This document shows, in pieces, positions 37,088 to 50,436 of a DNA stretch of 64,000 bases. The position numbers and the translations under genes were made by a program. This DNA is from Agelaius tricolor (Eukaryota; Chordata; Aves; Passeriformes; Icteridae): positions 26,065,001 to 26,129,000 of the forward strand of contig JALJCS010000009.1 of the NCBI GenBank assembly GCA_023055355.1, given 5' to 3'. Within the stretch, counting starts at the first letter, position 1. Each line of letters opens with the position of its first letter. The notes beneath the pieces were generated by a model. The model was given only the letters and a program-made list of their open reading frames with translations, did not search any database and was not told the DNA's origin.

Positions 37088-39239
37088 CACCTCATTAAGT
37101 TACAGAGGAGGAGGCCCCTGGATTGATGGCAGGCAGGTTTAATGTGGCTCTTTCTGAGCACTCAAGTGCAGCATGTAGGAGGCTGCTGGGGAGATATTCC
37201 CACAGGCTCCAGCAGAACTGACTGATTGAAGTTGCTCTGAATTGATGGCTAATGGGGGAGCTTTCTTTGATAGCTCTTTCATTCTGGGTGCAGCTGGATA
37301 GAAAAAGATATCTTCACATGAGGGAGTGGGGGTTTATCCCCCCTGCCCTTTATTAACAGGTGCTTCTAGTGCTCTCTAGCAGCAGAAGATCTGATGGAAA
37401 CCTAATGGTGTAAATGATTCTTAACTCCTTCTTTTTCATCAGTGGCTCACTTATACACACCAAATGACAGTCAGGTCAGCTGAGAAGTTGATAACTATGT
37501 AAAGTGAAAAATCCCTAGGGAAAATTGAGGCCACTGGAGTTGGATGCAGCCTTTCTGTGGCTCCAAAAATGGGTCCTTGGTTTGGTGTAGGTGTGATAGC
37601 TGCAAGTAGAGCATCTAATACCTTAAAGCCATGGGTGATTAGGTAGTGATGGAGTAACTGAGGGCCAGAGCTCTGGTGTAGGGAGCCACAGGGCTGCAAG
37701 GCAGGAGGGTCCAATATTAGTAGAGACTTCAGAGGAGCTTTCATGGCACCTGTTCATGTTATGCATGGCTCAAGCTGCTGTGGCAAGAATTAGACACACT
37801 AAGGCAGAATTATATCAAAACTGATTAACAGAAACTGGCTAATGGTGAAAATGCTATTTCACCCACCCTATGGAGGCCTCTGTTCAACAGGCTCATTGCA
37901 AGTACTTTTCCACCTACATTATCTAATCTTTTAATCAAATAATGGATTTCTTCCCAATGCCATAAGTTCTACATCTCCTAAAGTTTCCATCAGCCAGATG
38001 TCCCTGCAATCTGTGTGCATCCATGAACTGACATATTTGTGACCATGCCATTTCTCATTCCCATATACAGATCAGGGTGCGTGTTAGAGAGGCCAGAAAC
38101 TCCAACAATTTGATCCAGTTTGAGATCAGCAGGCCAGATTTTGGTTGGTATAAATCAGTGCTGACTTGGAGCACAGTAATTTTGCTCCATTTGGGGATCT
38201 GACTCATAATTTCCAATCTAGACCCTGGCATCTGGCAGACACTATGGCAGGGCACTAAAGAAGCTGTTTCCATAGGGCTTGCTTTGCCCATTTCTTTAGC
38301 TTGACACAGAAGGCATTTGTCTTCAGTGATGTGTGCTGGGCCCCATCTTAAACTGCTGAGGTAAATTTAAGAGAGTCAGAAAGTAACTACACCTTCACCT
38401 GGGAACCTGGCCATCACTTTGCAGTTAAAACCTCTTTGCTTTTACAAGAAAGGACTTGGATTGCAGTGACTTTTTTTTGTAGGTGATCAGAAAATGCAGT
38501 TTTTCACCTCAGAGACAGCAGCTTCACTGTTTAATGCCATGTTGAAGAGCAAGAAGCCTTGAGATGTCTCTTAAAAAGAGGTCATTAAGTTCATGTCATA
38601 GCGTGTGTGGAAATGTGTATGTCTACTTAACTGGGACCCAAGAGAAGAGTTTGACCTGTGGCACCTGACAAACTGACAGTAAATTCTTGGGCAAAACAGA
38701 GAGGGTGCATCCTGGCCCTTTTCCCTGGTGAGATTATGTTACCCTTTTAGCTGGAGGTGTCATGCGCAACCCCAGTAACTACAAATGGTGTCATTCCTGC
38801 TCTTCCCTGCCTGTAAAATGCCATCTGGGAAGGAGGGCTTCCACATATTTGCAGAGTGTCTGGCCAGCTAGGGGGACATCCTGTGACTCAGTGCAGCTGC
38901 TGCTGCAGGCAATCCCACAGCACTCCCTCATGGCACCCACCTGGCTAGGCTAGGGCTGGGGAGCCATGGGGGAGGAAAATGCTGGTTTGGGTTCACAGTG
39001 GCTTTGCGTGAATATGAGGAAGTCCTTCATATGGGAGTTGAATTGCTCGAGTGCATTGATGAATGCTAACAATTTTAATGGTAAGAATTCCTGTATGCTG
39101 TTCCCTTCCTTTTCTCCTCCCTGTTTTTCCTTCACCATCAGAGAAACGCTGGCTACTGGCAGCTACTGGCTGGACTCTGCTGTTGCCAATATGTCATGGC
39201 TGCACAGTGCTCATCTTACAGTGGATAAATGGAAAATAG

Positions 39240-39700
39240 GCCTGCAAAGAACCTCACAAGTTACCTAGTCCATATCCCTGCCTAATGGCAGGGTCAGCTC
39301 TTCCCAAGTCATTCCTGATAACTGTTTCTCTAGTTTGTTTGGAATGACTTCACACCCTCAATACAACATACAGGACAACTTATGCTTGTGCTTCATTCTA
39401 CTTTATGTTCTTCCAAGGTTTAATTTAAACTTCCCCATTGCAGTTTGAGACCATAGCTTTTTTTCTTGTCTGTTGTGAATCAGATGCAATCATCTGTTGC
39501 TTTCTTTATTTTGTAGGAACCTTGTCCATGATTTCATCACTTTTACTGTGTCCTACTTCAGTCTTTCTCAAGCTGTGACAGTCCCACTGTTTTTTCCTTT
39601 CTTTGTAGCTCATGCATCCTAAATATCTGATCATCCTCCTACTTTTTTCTGGACCCCTCAATTTTTTCACAGCCTTCTTGTCCTCACTCCTCCACACTTG
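39240..39700 (-). mobile_element. Degraded old CR1 copy (antisense)
   Basis: CR1-like blocks appear in the correct antisense order. They are CCTAGTCCATATCCCTGCCT with AATGGCAGGGTCAGC; CTTCCCCATTGCAGTTTGAG; CTTTCTCAAGCTGTGACAGT; CCTTTGTAGCTCATG-like text; ATCTGATCATCCTCC; and TTTTCACAGCCTTCTTGTCC. The copy is more diverged than the one at 22133 and internal parts are missing or scrambled. It is an inactive relic of an older subfamily. Confidence 0.72.
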
Positions 39701-41617
39701 TCCTGCTCTGGTCTTTCCAGTGGATTTCCAGTTTGTTAGATAAATACATTGCCAACGTGTTGATTGCAACTCAGCCTGATTGTAGGTAATGCAAATATGG
39801 GAAGGCATTAATGATTCCATCAAATCTACAAATGTCAGCTGATTGTCTGCTTATTTGCCATTGTGGGACTTGAACCTGGAACTGGCCTGGCACCCAGTTG
39901 TTCTCAGCTGTAGGAGAGACACAAGTATGAAACCAGCCGTCTGTCTTTTGGCCAGGGTACAGATGGATTTGTGCTACTGCCAGTGCAATTCCCATCTGCC
40001 TCCATCATCTTCAGCAACTATGGAAGTCATTCCTGGCTGCTACTTGATAGCTGAGCCACAAGTCTGAAACAAGATCATTTGAAAGTGGAACAAATATTTT
40101 GTGCGGTGCCCTAGTTTTACCTCGATGGTACTCCAAATGCTGTTTCACCAATAGTTGATGTTATTGCTGCTGCTTAGGAGCTTAGCCACCCCGGGTGCAG
40201 GGATTGTTGGATGAGCATCATAAAGATTTATGGCAAGCCCAGTCCTACTCTTTTCATTTAAAAATACTTCATCTATTTCAGGGATATTCTTGGTGAAAGG
40301 GAGGAAATGAAAATCTTACTTCCATATGCTTTTTCCCATTGGAAAACAGATCTAGTTGTAATAACCTTCACAAATGCCCTGAGCTCCTAAGGTCCCCCTC
40401 ACACAGGTGCACTGAACTCAGGGCATCCCATCAATTCCTATACACTTTTGCACAGTCACACGAGGGATGGATCAAGCCCTGCTCCCTGAGCTTCACACAG
40501 TGCTCATGTTGAATCACTGCATCCCAGTCAGTGTGTCTGCACAGTGAAGGTGAGCAGGCAAAAAAGACTGACAAACTACCTGGTGTTCCTTCTCTTGGAC
40601 ACTCTTGTTCTCCCACTCCCTTTTCAGCTAGCCCCAAACTTCCTTCACTGAACTTTGGCCTAATATTGTCTATTATTTCTAGAAAGAGAGATTTTTTTAT
40701 ACCGTTTTCCTTGCTGCTACTCACTTTAGCCTGCTATTAATGGCCTTTGAGATACTAGACTGGGGATTTGCTTTTAAAAAAGCTGTTTGTAGCACTGATT
40801 TCTTTTCTTTCCTCTTGTGTTTCATCCTTCTTTCTTGTGTTTCTTTTGGAGAAGTATTGACTGTTTGAACCCATGTATGATGCTGTTGGAAAATCGGCCA
40901 TTTTTATGTATTGGGGAGAGAGGGAAAAAGCTTTCATTGCCTGCCTAGCAAGAGGGTCTGGCAGGCTTATTTCTTCCCATCAGTGGAATTTCACAGGTCA
41001 GTACAGGAAAGCTGAAGGGTGAAAGCAGCTGAGAGAAGCTGGGGCTGGAGGCAAAGGGCATGAGCCTGTCTGTCTGCGCTGCTGCACTGCCTGGGCACCC
41101 AGAGATGTTGGATGCAGGAGAGAGAGGGGGCTGGGAAGCAGGAGCACAGGCAGGCAGACCAGACAGATGAGAGGCTAAAAGGTGTAAGCAGCCCATTTCA
41201 GCTGCTGGCTGAGAGGTACATAGAGTGCATATGAATCCAAATCCATCTGCACAATTAGCCAGGATGATTGTGCAGAGCAGGAGTCTCAGCTGATTTGCCA
41301 GCGCAGAGGGAATTTCTGTGCTGTTGGGATCCCATGTTGGGCAGAGCCGAGCAGCTGGGCTGGATGACAACATACCAAACAGCATCTCCAGGAAAAGTCA
41401 TTAACATGGTAGGTGAAATTCCCAACTCTTGTGAATTGCTCTGGCTGCCTTCAAACCACTTCAAAGATGAGGTGATGCCAGCTGTGAAAATGACCATAAG
41501 AGGAAGGTTATCTCCAAATCAGAAGGGACTTCGTTGACCTCCTCAGACTTTATTTGAAACAGTGGTGCTCTGAACAGATGATCTTCCTCTCTCTTGCAGC
41601 AGATTATCCCCCTTGTT

Positions 41618-41641
41618 AAAAAAAAAAAAAAAAAAAAAAAA
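41618..41641 (+). repeat. A24 homopolymer
   Basis: The longest A run in the window (24 bases), followed by further A-rich sequence to about 41657. No AATAAA signal or gene-like sequence was seen just upstream, so I treat it as a mononucleotide repeat and not the tail of a retrocopy. Confidence 0.9.
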
Positions 41642-42437
41642 GAAAAATAGAAAAAAATGTCTTTGTTGTAACTTCTATTTTGAGAGAAGGGGAAAAATGC
41701 AGCTGTTCCCTGAATTGCTTGTCAGAGGTCCAAAACTGAGCAGCATGGGTTTTCTGTCTCTTACATGATTACTTCCCTCCTGAATGAAGCAAACCTTGAT
41801 GTTCTGCTTAGGGGTAGGGGACTAAAGGAGCAGCTTTACTGTAGTCTTATTCTCCATTCTCTCTGGTCCTCACAAGTGACCTTAGTTCCTGCTTGCCTCA
41901 TTTCCCATTTCTCCACCTTTCTGGATGTCAAGAGAAGGAATTTAGTAAGCACTTTCCCACTCCTGCTGTCTGGTATTGCTGTGAAGTTAATACAGGCTCT
42001 CTTGCAGCTGCTCTGCATTGGCTGCAGTGCTGCATTTGCAGTTTAGCTGAGTCCAAGCTCCTCATTCATTTCTTTTCCTCTTATCTAAGATTTACAGGTT
42101 CCAAAGCTGCTATCTTCCCCTCTACTTGCCCCTAGTCCTGGGTTAACTTCCAGTTCTTTCTCTGGAATGAGCAGAAGAATCTCAGAATAGTTCAGGTTCC
42201 CAAGTAATTTTGGCTTTAAGACTGACAGCCCAGCAAATATACTGCAGTGAGAAGGTGGAGATACAGATACAGGCTGCTGGGATCATCTGTCCATCAGTCA
42301 GCAGCAATGTAGTGCTTTATTCACTTACTACATCTTCTCATGTCATAAAGCACAATCGGAATGAAGGTATAAAGAAAAATGGATTTCATACTCCATAAAG
42401 AGCCCATTTCTTACACTCCTGGGTAAGACAATGAACT

Positions 42438-42466
42438 TCTTCCAGTAGGTTCTTCCAGTAGGTTCT
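42438..42466. repeat. Tandem duplication, 2 x 13 bp
   Basis: TCTTCCAGTAGGT is repeated exactly at 42438-42450 and 42451-42463, with three bases of a third unit. It looks like slippage. Confidence 0.93.
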
Positions 42467-45400
42467 GCTGTGCTGGAAATTAGAGACCTAGATGTCTGGC
42501 ATTAACAGTGAGTGAAACATTGTCCTGATCTAGACCCTGCCCCTAACACTATGCACTGAAGCACTGAGGGACAACACCAGAGCCTTTGAAGGCTCTTCTT
42601 CACTTAATAATAATGACAGGATACTTCAGATGTCATGGACCACAGGGAAATACATTCATGTTTTCCAGAGAAGTGTGGGATGATTTATCTAGGGAGTGTA
42701 AAACCACTTGCTACCTTGGGTTTGAAAGCATGTCAGGATTTCATTCTGGTCATGATCCCTTAGTGTGGTATTGCACAGTCTTACATCTTAGCACAAGAGA
42801 ATGAAAATGAGAGAGGAAAATAAAAACATGAGAAAGGAGAAAATATTAGCCAGAAGCTACATACACAGTGTTGGTCTTGTGTGCGAGTGCTCAGGAAGTG
42901 ATGGGGTGTAGTTTCAGTGGAGCAGGACTTGGGGGGAGTTTATGATGAGTGAGCCTTAACTTCAAAGCTGGCAGGAATGGGTCACAGGAAGCTGTAGTGG
43001 AAGAAGCAAAATAGCATCAGCTATTGCAGTTCCCCAAGCTTCTTGATTCCCTGCCCCTCTCTGCCATTGGGCTATGTCCCCTGCTTGTGGAGTTTGGACA
43101 CCTGTCCTTGATGATGACACACACTAGCACACCCCAAAAAGATTGGTGTTAGCCCCTGTGAACAGCTCCAGCCTGAGAGCCTTTGCCCTGTCCCTTCCCA
43201 CTCCACCTCCAGTGAGCAGGTTGTGAAGGTTGTCTGACACCACATTCATTCCCTGTAAGCACTTCATGCACTCAGGGTGTTTTACGGGGCTGGTTAAATG
43301 TTTGCAGTGATAAAGGGGATGGAGAAGTGTGCCACATTTAAGTTAGATGCATCCAGTTCATTCAGAGAACACCAAACTTGTCCTACACACTCGGGTTTTC
43401 AGCTCATGTGGTCTTTTTCCAGATATTTTAAGCCTGATGTGTCCATTATCTACAGCTTATTTGGTTGCCTGAATTAGGTTCTTGTCTCAGTAGGCATGAG
43501 CCTTTATCTTACCAGCGCTGGTAAATTTTTGTCCGCTAAAATAAATGCAGCACTATTTGAAATAGGCATCCTGGTAACAGCAGGACATTGCCTGCTCAGA
43601 AAAGAGCTCAGAGCTTAAAGAAGGCTGCTTCTCTTTGCAGCCCTTGTTCTCAGGGGGTATCTCACTCCTAGCACAGCCCTACGGCATGCTGCTGTTGTTC
43701 AGTGTACTTGCAAACCCTTGGATTCCACACAGCTTTCCTGTCCCCAGCTCGGGGTGTGTGACAGAGAACAGGAGCTAGGCCCAGCTCACAAATACACCAC
43801 CCAAAGCCTGCAAGCCCTCCGCTTGCTCCTGCTCCCTGTAAAGCCACCAGGCCATGTGCTGACCTGTCTGAGATGGTGTAAGTGAGGACTTAACACCATC
43901 CATGATAGCAGTGTACACCTGGCATTAGGCAGGGGTAGCAGACATCAGAGCCTGCCTGTGCTTTGTGCTTGGGGTTACCGAGCACTGACCTGGTGCATAC
44001 ACAGCAAAGGGCACTTCCAAGTGCATTTCCAGGTTCTGCTGTGCCGTTTTGTGCATGTACCAGTTTCACAGATTAATTTCATATTGCCAAATCCTTGCAC
44101 TCATTTGAGGATTATCTCAATAAAGTGAAAGCAGCTTGCACTCAGCAGATTTAACCATTTCAATCCTTCCTGTAAACTAGGTGCTCCCAAAACTGGGTGT
44201 GTGTGGTTGCAGGCTCCCCTGGCAGAAGAGCAGAGATGCTGGTAGCTGACTGTGTACACAGTGGGACTGAGGGACTCTCCCTAGAGCTGAGTTGCCAGAA
44301 AGATCACACTCCAGCTCACTTTCACAGTCCAGGACCTTAGCCCAAACCCACAATCAGCAGTGCTCCAGTGCTGTAAACAGGGACAGTTGATGCACAGGCA
44401 CATAATGTGGGTATTCCTGGCACTGTCAGGAGGCTGGTAATCTGCACCAGGGCAAATGCTGGAGGGCACAATGTCATAAATTGTCTGAGATAGGTCACCC
44501 TCAGTTCTTCTGCCAGGGCCCAATCTCTACAAGCCAAGCAGAGGAACCAGCCTGTGTAACTTGGGTTGCAATGAACCTGGCACCTCTAGGACTCAAGGAC
44601 AAGCTGGATCATTGTCTGATCACACCACTGTTTCACCTGTCAATTCTTAACCTCTTCAAGATGCCTTGAGAACACTTGCTGATTTTCTGTGTTTTGGAAA
44701 AAGCTGTTGATTCTACCTTAGGTCTTTAATAGAAATGTCTATCTTGAGCCTCTTTGTTTTCTATCAAATTTCCATTCCTGAAGAAATGAAGAAAGAAAAA
44801 TGGCCTATGTGAAGCTCAGGTCCATACACCTTGGAGCAGAGCAGGAGCCAAATTGCTGGGAATGGTGAAGACCATGTATGTGAATGAATTTGCATGTAGA
44901 GCTGAAATGGGAGTAGAAGGGAGTATGTGGTGGATTGTGCAAGGATAGTGTAAGATTGCACTAGAACAGGGCCAGGGGGAGGGAGGGACACCTCTGATTT
45001 TCTGCACAAAAGAGTTTGAAAGAGGATTTGCATATATAGCATGTGTATAACTGAGAGTGGAGCAGTAATTAGGAGTAAGTGAAGGTGAAGCTGAAAGAGG
45101 AATTTCATGTTCAGTGAAAGATCTTTCCATGTAAGCTATTGTTCAGAAAGGTTATTAGCAGACAGCAGTACAAACTGTCCTGAGCCACATGCTCTGCCTT
45201 TGTCTGACTACAGGATTTTTACAAGCCTTTTTTTCTTTGAGAGCTGACAGCATAATAGTCCTGGACAATGCCAAATCATCATCTGCACACTCACTAGGGG
45301 AGCTGGGCTTTTATATGAGAGTGAAGAAGATAAAAACAGCACACTCAAAGCAAGATAGAAATGACTGAATAAGGGAATAAGAGAAAAAGAGAGAGATTTA

Positions 45401-46984
45401 AATGCTGTTTGCTAGGCTGGCTGATTTTTTTCTTCCCTTTAAGTTTTTCCTCTCCCCTACTCATTATATTTTGGATATCCTGTTCCAAAACTGTTTCAGT
45501 CATTTTATGTGCCTGTGTTTTCAGAGGGCTCTGGCTTGGAGGTAAATACCAAATAGATGCTTTAAAATATGGCAGATGGAAGAGGGAGGAGAGAAGCCCT
45601 ACATAAGTGAAGTTTAGGACAGATGTGTCTCCTTCCCCAGGCAGCATTCTGCTCCTGACAGGCAACTCTACAGACTGCAGTAATGCTTCATCAGAAGTGT
45701 TACATATGTGAGACCCCTTGGGTCAGCTCCTTAAACTGGACAGGCAGCCGGTCTCAGTCCAGAAAAAGGGACTTGGTTAGGATTACTGCCTGCTGGCCAG
45801 GACTGGATTCATGTTGCATGACTCAGATTGAAAGCCTAACTTTTCTAACTCTCAGGCATATTAAGAAAGATCTGCATTCATCAGATTCCCATAGCCAGGC
45901 TTAGGTGGGGAGTGTATCTCTTAAGCTTGTATTCTTCCCCTCTGTTCCCTTATCTGCCTTCCCTGAGGCTTCCTGCGCATCCCTCACTCCGTGGTTCCTT
46001 TTGTAATACGGCAAGAGCTGAGTGACAATCAATCTCCTGCCCCTTCTTGGCCACTTCCCTTACAAAGATTGCAGAAGTTGTTACAGTCATTAAGACTGAA
46101 AAAACGGTCATGAAGCATTTTTGCTGCCAGTCTGTGTTTGGTACGAGGAGGATTTCCTTCAATCAGAGGGTCCTTAAGTTGCCCCAGATATACGATATGT
46201 GCTGGCAGGGATGGCATCTGGCTTTGTCAGCCCTGTTGAGGGAACAAGCTCCATATAGTAACCCTGTCATGCAGGAGTAAGGCAACATATTGCAATTTGT
46301 GTTGGTAAATCCTTTATGCTGTTGTGTGTTACTATTAAAGACATGAGTGTGTCTGGCACTATGAAATGTTTTGGAAATGGTTTAGGACATTTTAGCTCAC
46401 TGTACCAGTCTCATTGTCTGCATGCCTTCTGCAACAAATCCAGGTGCCTTACTAATCTCAAGTCCAGCTTTACAAGGATGAAGAACTCCTCAAATATAGC
46501 ATCATTCTCCTGCATATAAAATCATCACAGAGGGTTTTTTTACATATTTTATCTTAGATTCTTCCAAGGTTTGGACAAACTGAGGAGCAGGAACTCTTTT
46601 TTTCCTAGTGAGTAAGACTTCTGCTCCTACCAAGGAGTGCAATACTGCAGCATAACAATTTAAAATGCAGAGAACTGGAAATTTTGCCATGAGCAAGGTG
46701 GTTTTGGTGGGAAGACAAAGAGATGTTTCTCTAGATAGCTGCCTTGCCTTTCTCTACTGGTTTGTGAATGGTTGTGAGCGTGGTGCTGGGGTATCGTGGA
46801 TGGAGAGATTCTGGGTGTCTTTATATATAGCTCTGCTCTTTGCCAGTAACCTTTGCCAGGCTACCAGGTTAGCTGCTGGGGCTGTGTTGTCAGAAGACCT
46901 GGAAATCAGTGTTAGGAACCTCACCTGAGGTCTGGAGCCCTCTCTGGAGACTTTTCTGGCTTTTTGTGTGCTTCCTTGAGAACA

Positions 46985-47115
46985 GCATGCTTTGCAAAGA
47001 GCCTCAGTTTTGCTTTATTATTTGATTGCATGTAAAGAGCTATTAAAAATGAGTAACAATTGGCATGTAATTAACTTTACATTTATTATCATCTAAGTCC
47101 TGTATTGACTGTTGG
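46985..47115. promoter_or_regulatory. Candidate regulatory element with POU/homeodomain-like words
   Basis: Contains CATGCTTTGCAAAG, TTTATTATTTGATTGCATGT, AACAATTGGCATGTAATTAA and TTTATTATCATC, which are SOX, POU and homeodomain-like words packed into about 130 bp. No repeat similarity was seen. Confidence 0.25.
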
Positions 47116-50100
47116 TGTTTGGCATAGACACTGACATGCAATTTAAAAATAAATAAATAGACTAAATGAAAATTTAGCTTTTAGAGACTTTTTTTTTAAA
47201 TTTCATCAGTACAGCAAATTACTGGTGCCATATAAACTCTTTCTTGGGACTTGGATTGAAACCCAGGAGAGGCTAGTCAGTCTGAACTAATTTTCTAAAA
47301 AGAGCTCAGGTACTGGGGCTCAGCTTTTCCAGAGACTTTCCTTCTCCTTTCAGGCTCCAAAAGAAGGATAATTTTTCTTGCCCAGTGTATGCTGCCTATT
47401 TTGAGCTTCTGGCCTGAGCATAGCACACACTGAGTGTGGGCTACTCTTGGGAAGGTGCCCTCCTGCATGAGCTGTGCTGTTCAAAACCCTCTCCATGCTC
47501 CTGCCCCCAAACCAGGTGGTGGGATTAAGAAACAGAGGCAATTGAAACAGCACCACAGCTCAGAGCAAAGTCTGCTGGTCATCACTGTGTGGCTGCAATG
47601 CACTGAAAAGCAAGGTACAAAGTCAGCGGGTGCTCCACCTGGCCAGCACTGTGATAGTCCTGAGTGTTCTGAGGAGGGTAATCCTTGCCCGTGTTGTGAT
47701 TCATGCCTTTGTGGCCTAGGGTCATGACAGTGAGATGAAGAGGGTGTGTGAGAGCAGGACTGCCAGTGTACACCTGGGTCTTCAGCCAAGTGGCTCCTGC
47801 TTGCAGAAAAGTTGTGTACTGCACACCCAGCAGGCATCACCCTGGGAGCCATGCCAGCTGAGAGGCTGTGCCATCAGGAAAGAGTAGGCCAGTGCACTCT
47901 ATGCTCCTGCATAAAAAATGAATTGTATAATCTTTTATTTATCAAAATTCTTTTATTTTTGCTTTTTCTTTTGCTTTTCCAGCATTGCTATCCAGTTCCT
48001 GTCGTGGTCTTTGCTAGTCTACCCTGAGCAGGTCAACTTTAAAAAAATTTCTGACCATTCTTTTAACTGTGTAGTAGAAAAATCAAAACTGAGGGGGTTC
48101 CCACAACCTCTCTTTCTGCTTCCTGGCCTGCAACCAGAGCAGTCCTTCTCCAGAGCAAGCAGGGAGACTATTCAGTATAAGGGAATAGGGGGCTGAGCCA
48201 ATTCTGTTCAGTCATTCATTTCCTTTAGTGCTGCTGGTGTTCACCTCTAGAGCAGATTTCTGAACAGGATGCAGGGGATACATAACCATGGGGGTGCTTG
48301 GCACTACACAGTTACTAGCAATATGGCCTTGCAGTACCAACCAAGAGTACCAGGAATCTTGGCAAAAAAAGAGGAAAAAGAACCAAAAAATCTGAGGCCA
48401 GTAAAATGGAATGAAAGCTGTTCACAGACTGGGATGAAAGGAAACTGTTGCTAGAGAGCCCAAAGATAAAAAGGGCGACCTCCCTACCTAACAGCTCCCA
48501 CTGAAAGCTTGGCTATAAATTCAGGATTTGCATCATGCTCTCTCCACTGGCAAGTTGGAATGCTGCTGGACTCATCAGGGGGAAAAGGAGCTGAGATGAA
48601 GGCAGCTCTGCTGATAACAGTGGCCTGTTCTAGCCTCCCAAGTCAGCACTATCCACAGAGAATGTGGGAGGCAGGCCCTGGGCTGCCCAAGGTTTGTACT
48701 AGAAAGGAAGAGATAAGTCAGAGATGAAAGGAAATGCACTGGTCAGTTGTAGTAGCTCAAAATAAATTGCTGCATTCTTCCCAGCAAATTACTTTATTCT
48801 GCAACCACAGCCCCCTCCTTCCCACACACACAGATGCCTTCCTCTCTTCTCCCTCCATCCCTCCTTAAACCTCTTCCATGTTTGCCTGATGCTCCGTTCT
48901 GTAGCATCAGCTGAGCATATTGAAAAGCATACAAATGTGATTTGTGACTCAGTCCTTGAAATGCCAGAGGTCAGATCCACTCCCTAGAGTGCCCTGTGCC
49001 GTGTCCGGAAAGGGGACATGCCAGCAGCTCTACCTGGAGGTAGACCTTCCTCAGTCTCTCTGCCCTAATGGCAGTTCAAGGTTTCCAAGAGGATGACAAT
49101 ATGCTGCCATGGGCAAAGAGGGCCATGCCACCATCTTTTGTGCCTTCTTTGTAAACAATAAACTTTTTATCTTGTGTGTGTCTAGTCTCTGTCTCCTCAT
49201 TCTCCCCCATGCAAATCTCTCCTCTCCCTACACCTCTCACATATCCATCTCTCAGCTCTGATGTGCAACTGCTCCTCTTCAATGCCATGATCTGCATGGA
49301 ACCAAGTGCAATTTGGGCCCAAATAACCCAGTGTCCTGGGGCACAGGTGTGACTGGGGACTGAGGAAATGATTGCCTTGAAGATTTAATTCACATAGTTC
49401 CAGGAGGGTTTGAACACACCTGTCTGGATGCAGGGGCTCACTTTGGGGCTCCCCATCAGAAGCACAGGAGAGCTCAGAAGCTGTCTCTCCACCTCCTGCT
49501 ATCCATGGCTGTGGAGCGGCAAGTTTGCTGACAGAGGGGGCCAAGGGCCATGGGAAAGGCCAGGTGGGCTAAGGACAGTGAGTGAAAAGTCAGCATGGGA
49601 TGGAGTCAGACTTCCTTTACCTCAGTTGGGGTTGCTCCTGATTGCTGGTTTGATTTTTGCCTTTGAGACCCCAGGGCTGGGCAGACATCAAACAGCATGT
49701 CCTGGCCTGTTGCAATAGTTGTCCTCTAAAACTTTCCATCACAGGAGACACTGGAGCTGTGTTTCAAGGCAGCCCAAGCTGGTGAGATACTTGCTCTAAT
49801 GCAGATCCAGTTCAAGAGGAGGCAGCACACAGACAGCAGCTTTGGGAAGGCCAGCAGAGCTGTGCTGTCCAAGCACTGCCCATCAGTAGGCAGGGAGCAG
49901 CTCATTGTTGCTGCCTGAGAATAGGGCACACAGCTCCTTATTTGCCATATGCCAGTGCAAGGCACTATCAGGGAGCCATCTGTGGGTCTGCACCCAGTTA
50001 GTGCTGCCTCAGCCTCTCCCAGAAAGACAGCCTTGGAGTGATGACTACAGAGAAAATAATTTTAATGGGAAAACAAACACACTGAAAAATCTGCTCAGAG

Positions 50101-50422
50101 CTCCCGCAGCACTGCAGTCTGTTCTGGAAGACTATCATGTCAGAGGAGAGCAGCTTTTGACCAATGGAAGCTGATTTGTGTTACAGAAAGGACATGTAAT
50201 GTCATGTTGGATAATATCATCCTTTTCTCTGTGTCTGGGTAATTCTCTGAGCTTTTGATTTCCCTTGGTTTATCCTGCTGTGACAGTTCCCATGCAGAGG
50301 CATGGGATAAGCTTCCTCACCTCTACACTGCTTGAGGGATGATTTTTTTCCTTTATCAGAGCACACTCCAGAAAGACATTGGATACTGGGGTAAATATGC
50401 CCTCTTAAGATTTCACTTAGGG

Positions 50423-50436
50423 AAAAAAAAAAAAAA
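50423..50436. repeat. A14 homopolymer
   Basis: Run of 14 A. A second run (A12) lies at 50595-50606. Neither is preceded by a recognisable retrotransposon. Confidence 0.88.

Larger units (their letters stand above)
33561..39239. other. Intron stretch: 68-bp duplication and an ORF cluster
   Basis: Holds the tandem duplication at 36952 and a group of overlapping open frames on both strands at 35341-35963, none with a domain I can name. No interspersed repeat was recognised. Confidence 0.5.

Noticed and set aside
40945..41385. 146-codon - strand frame near the A24 run, possible retrocopy
   Set aside because: The A run is on the + strand, so it would not be the tail of a - strand retrocopy. No AATAAA and no recognisable protein.
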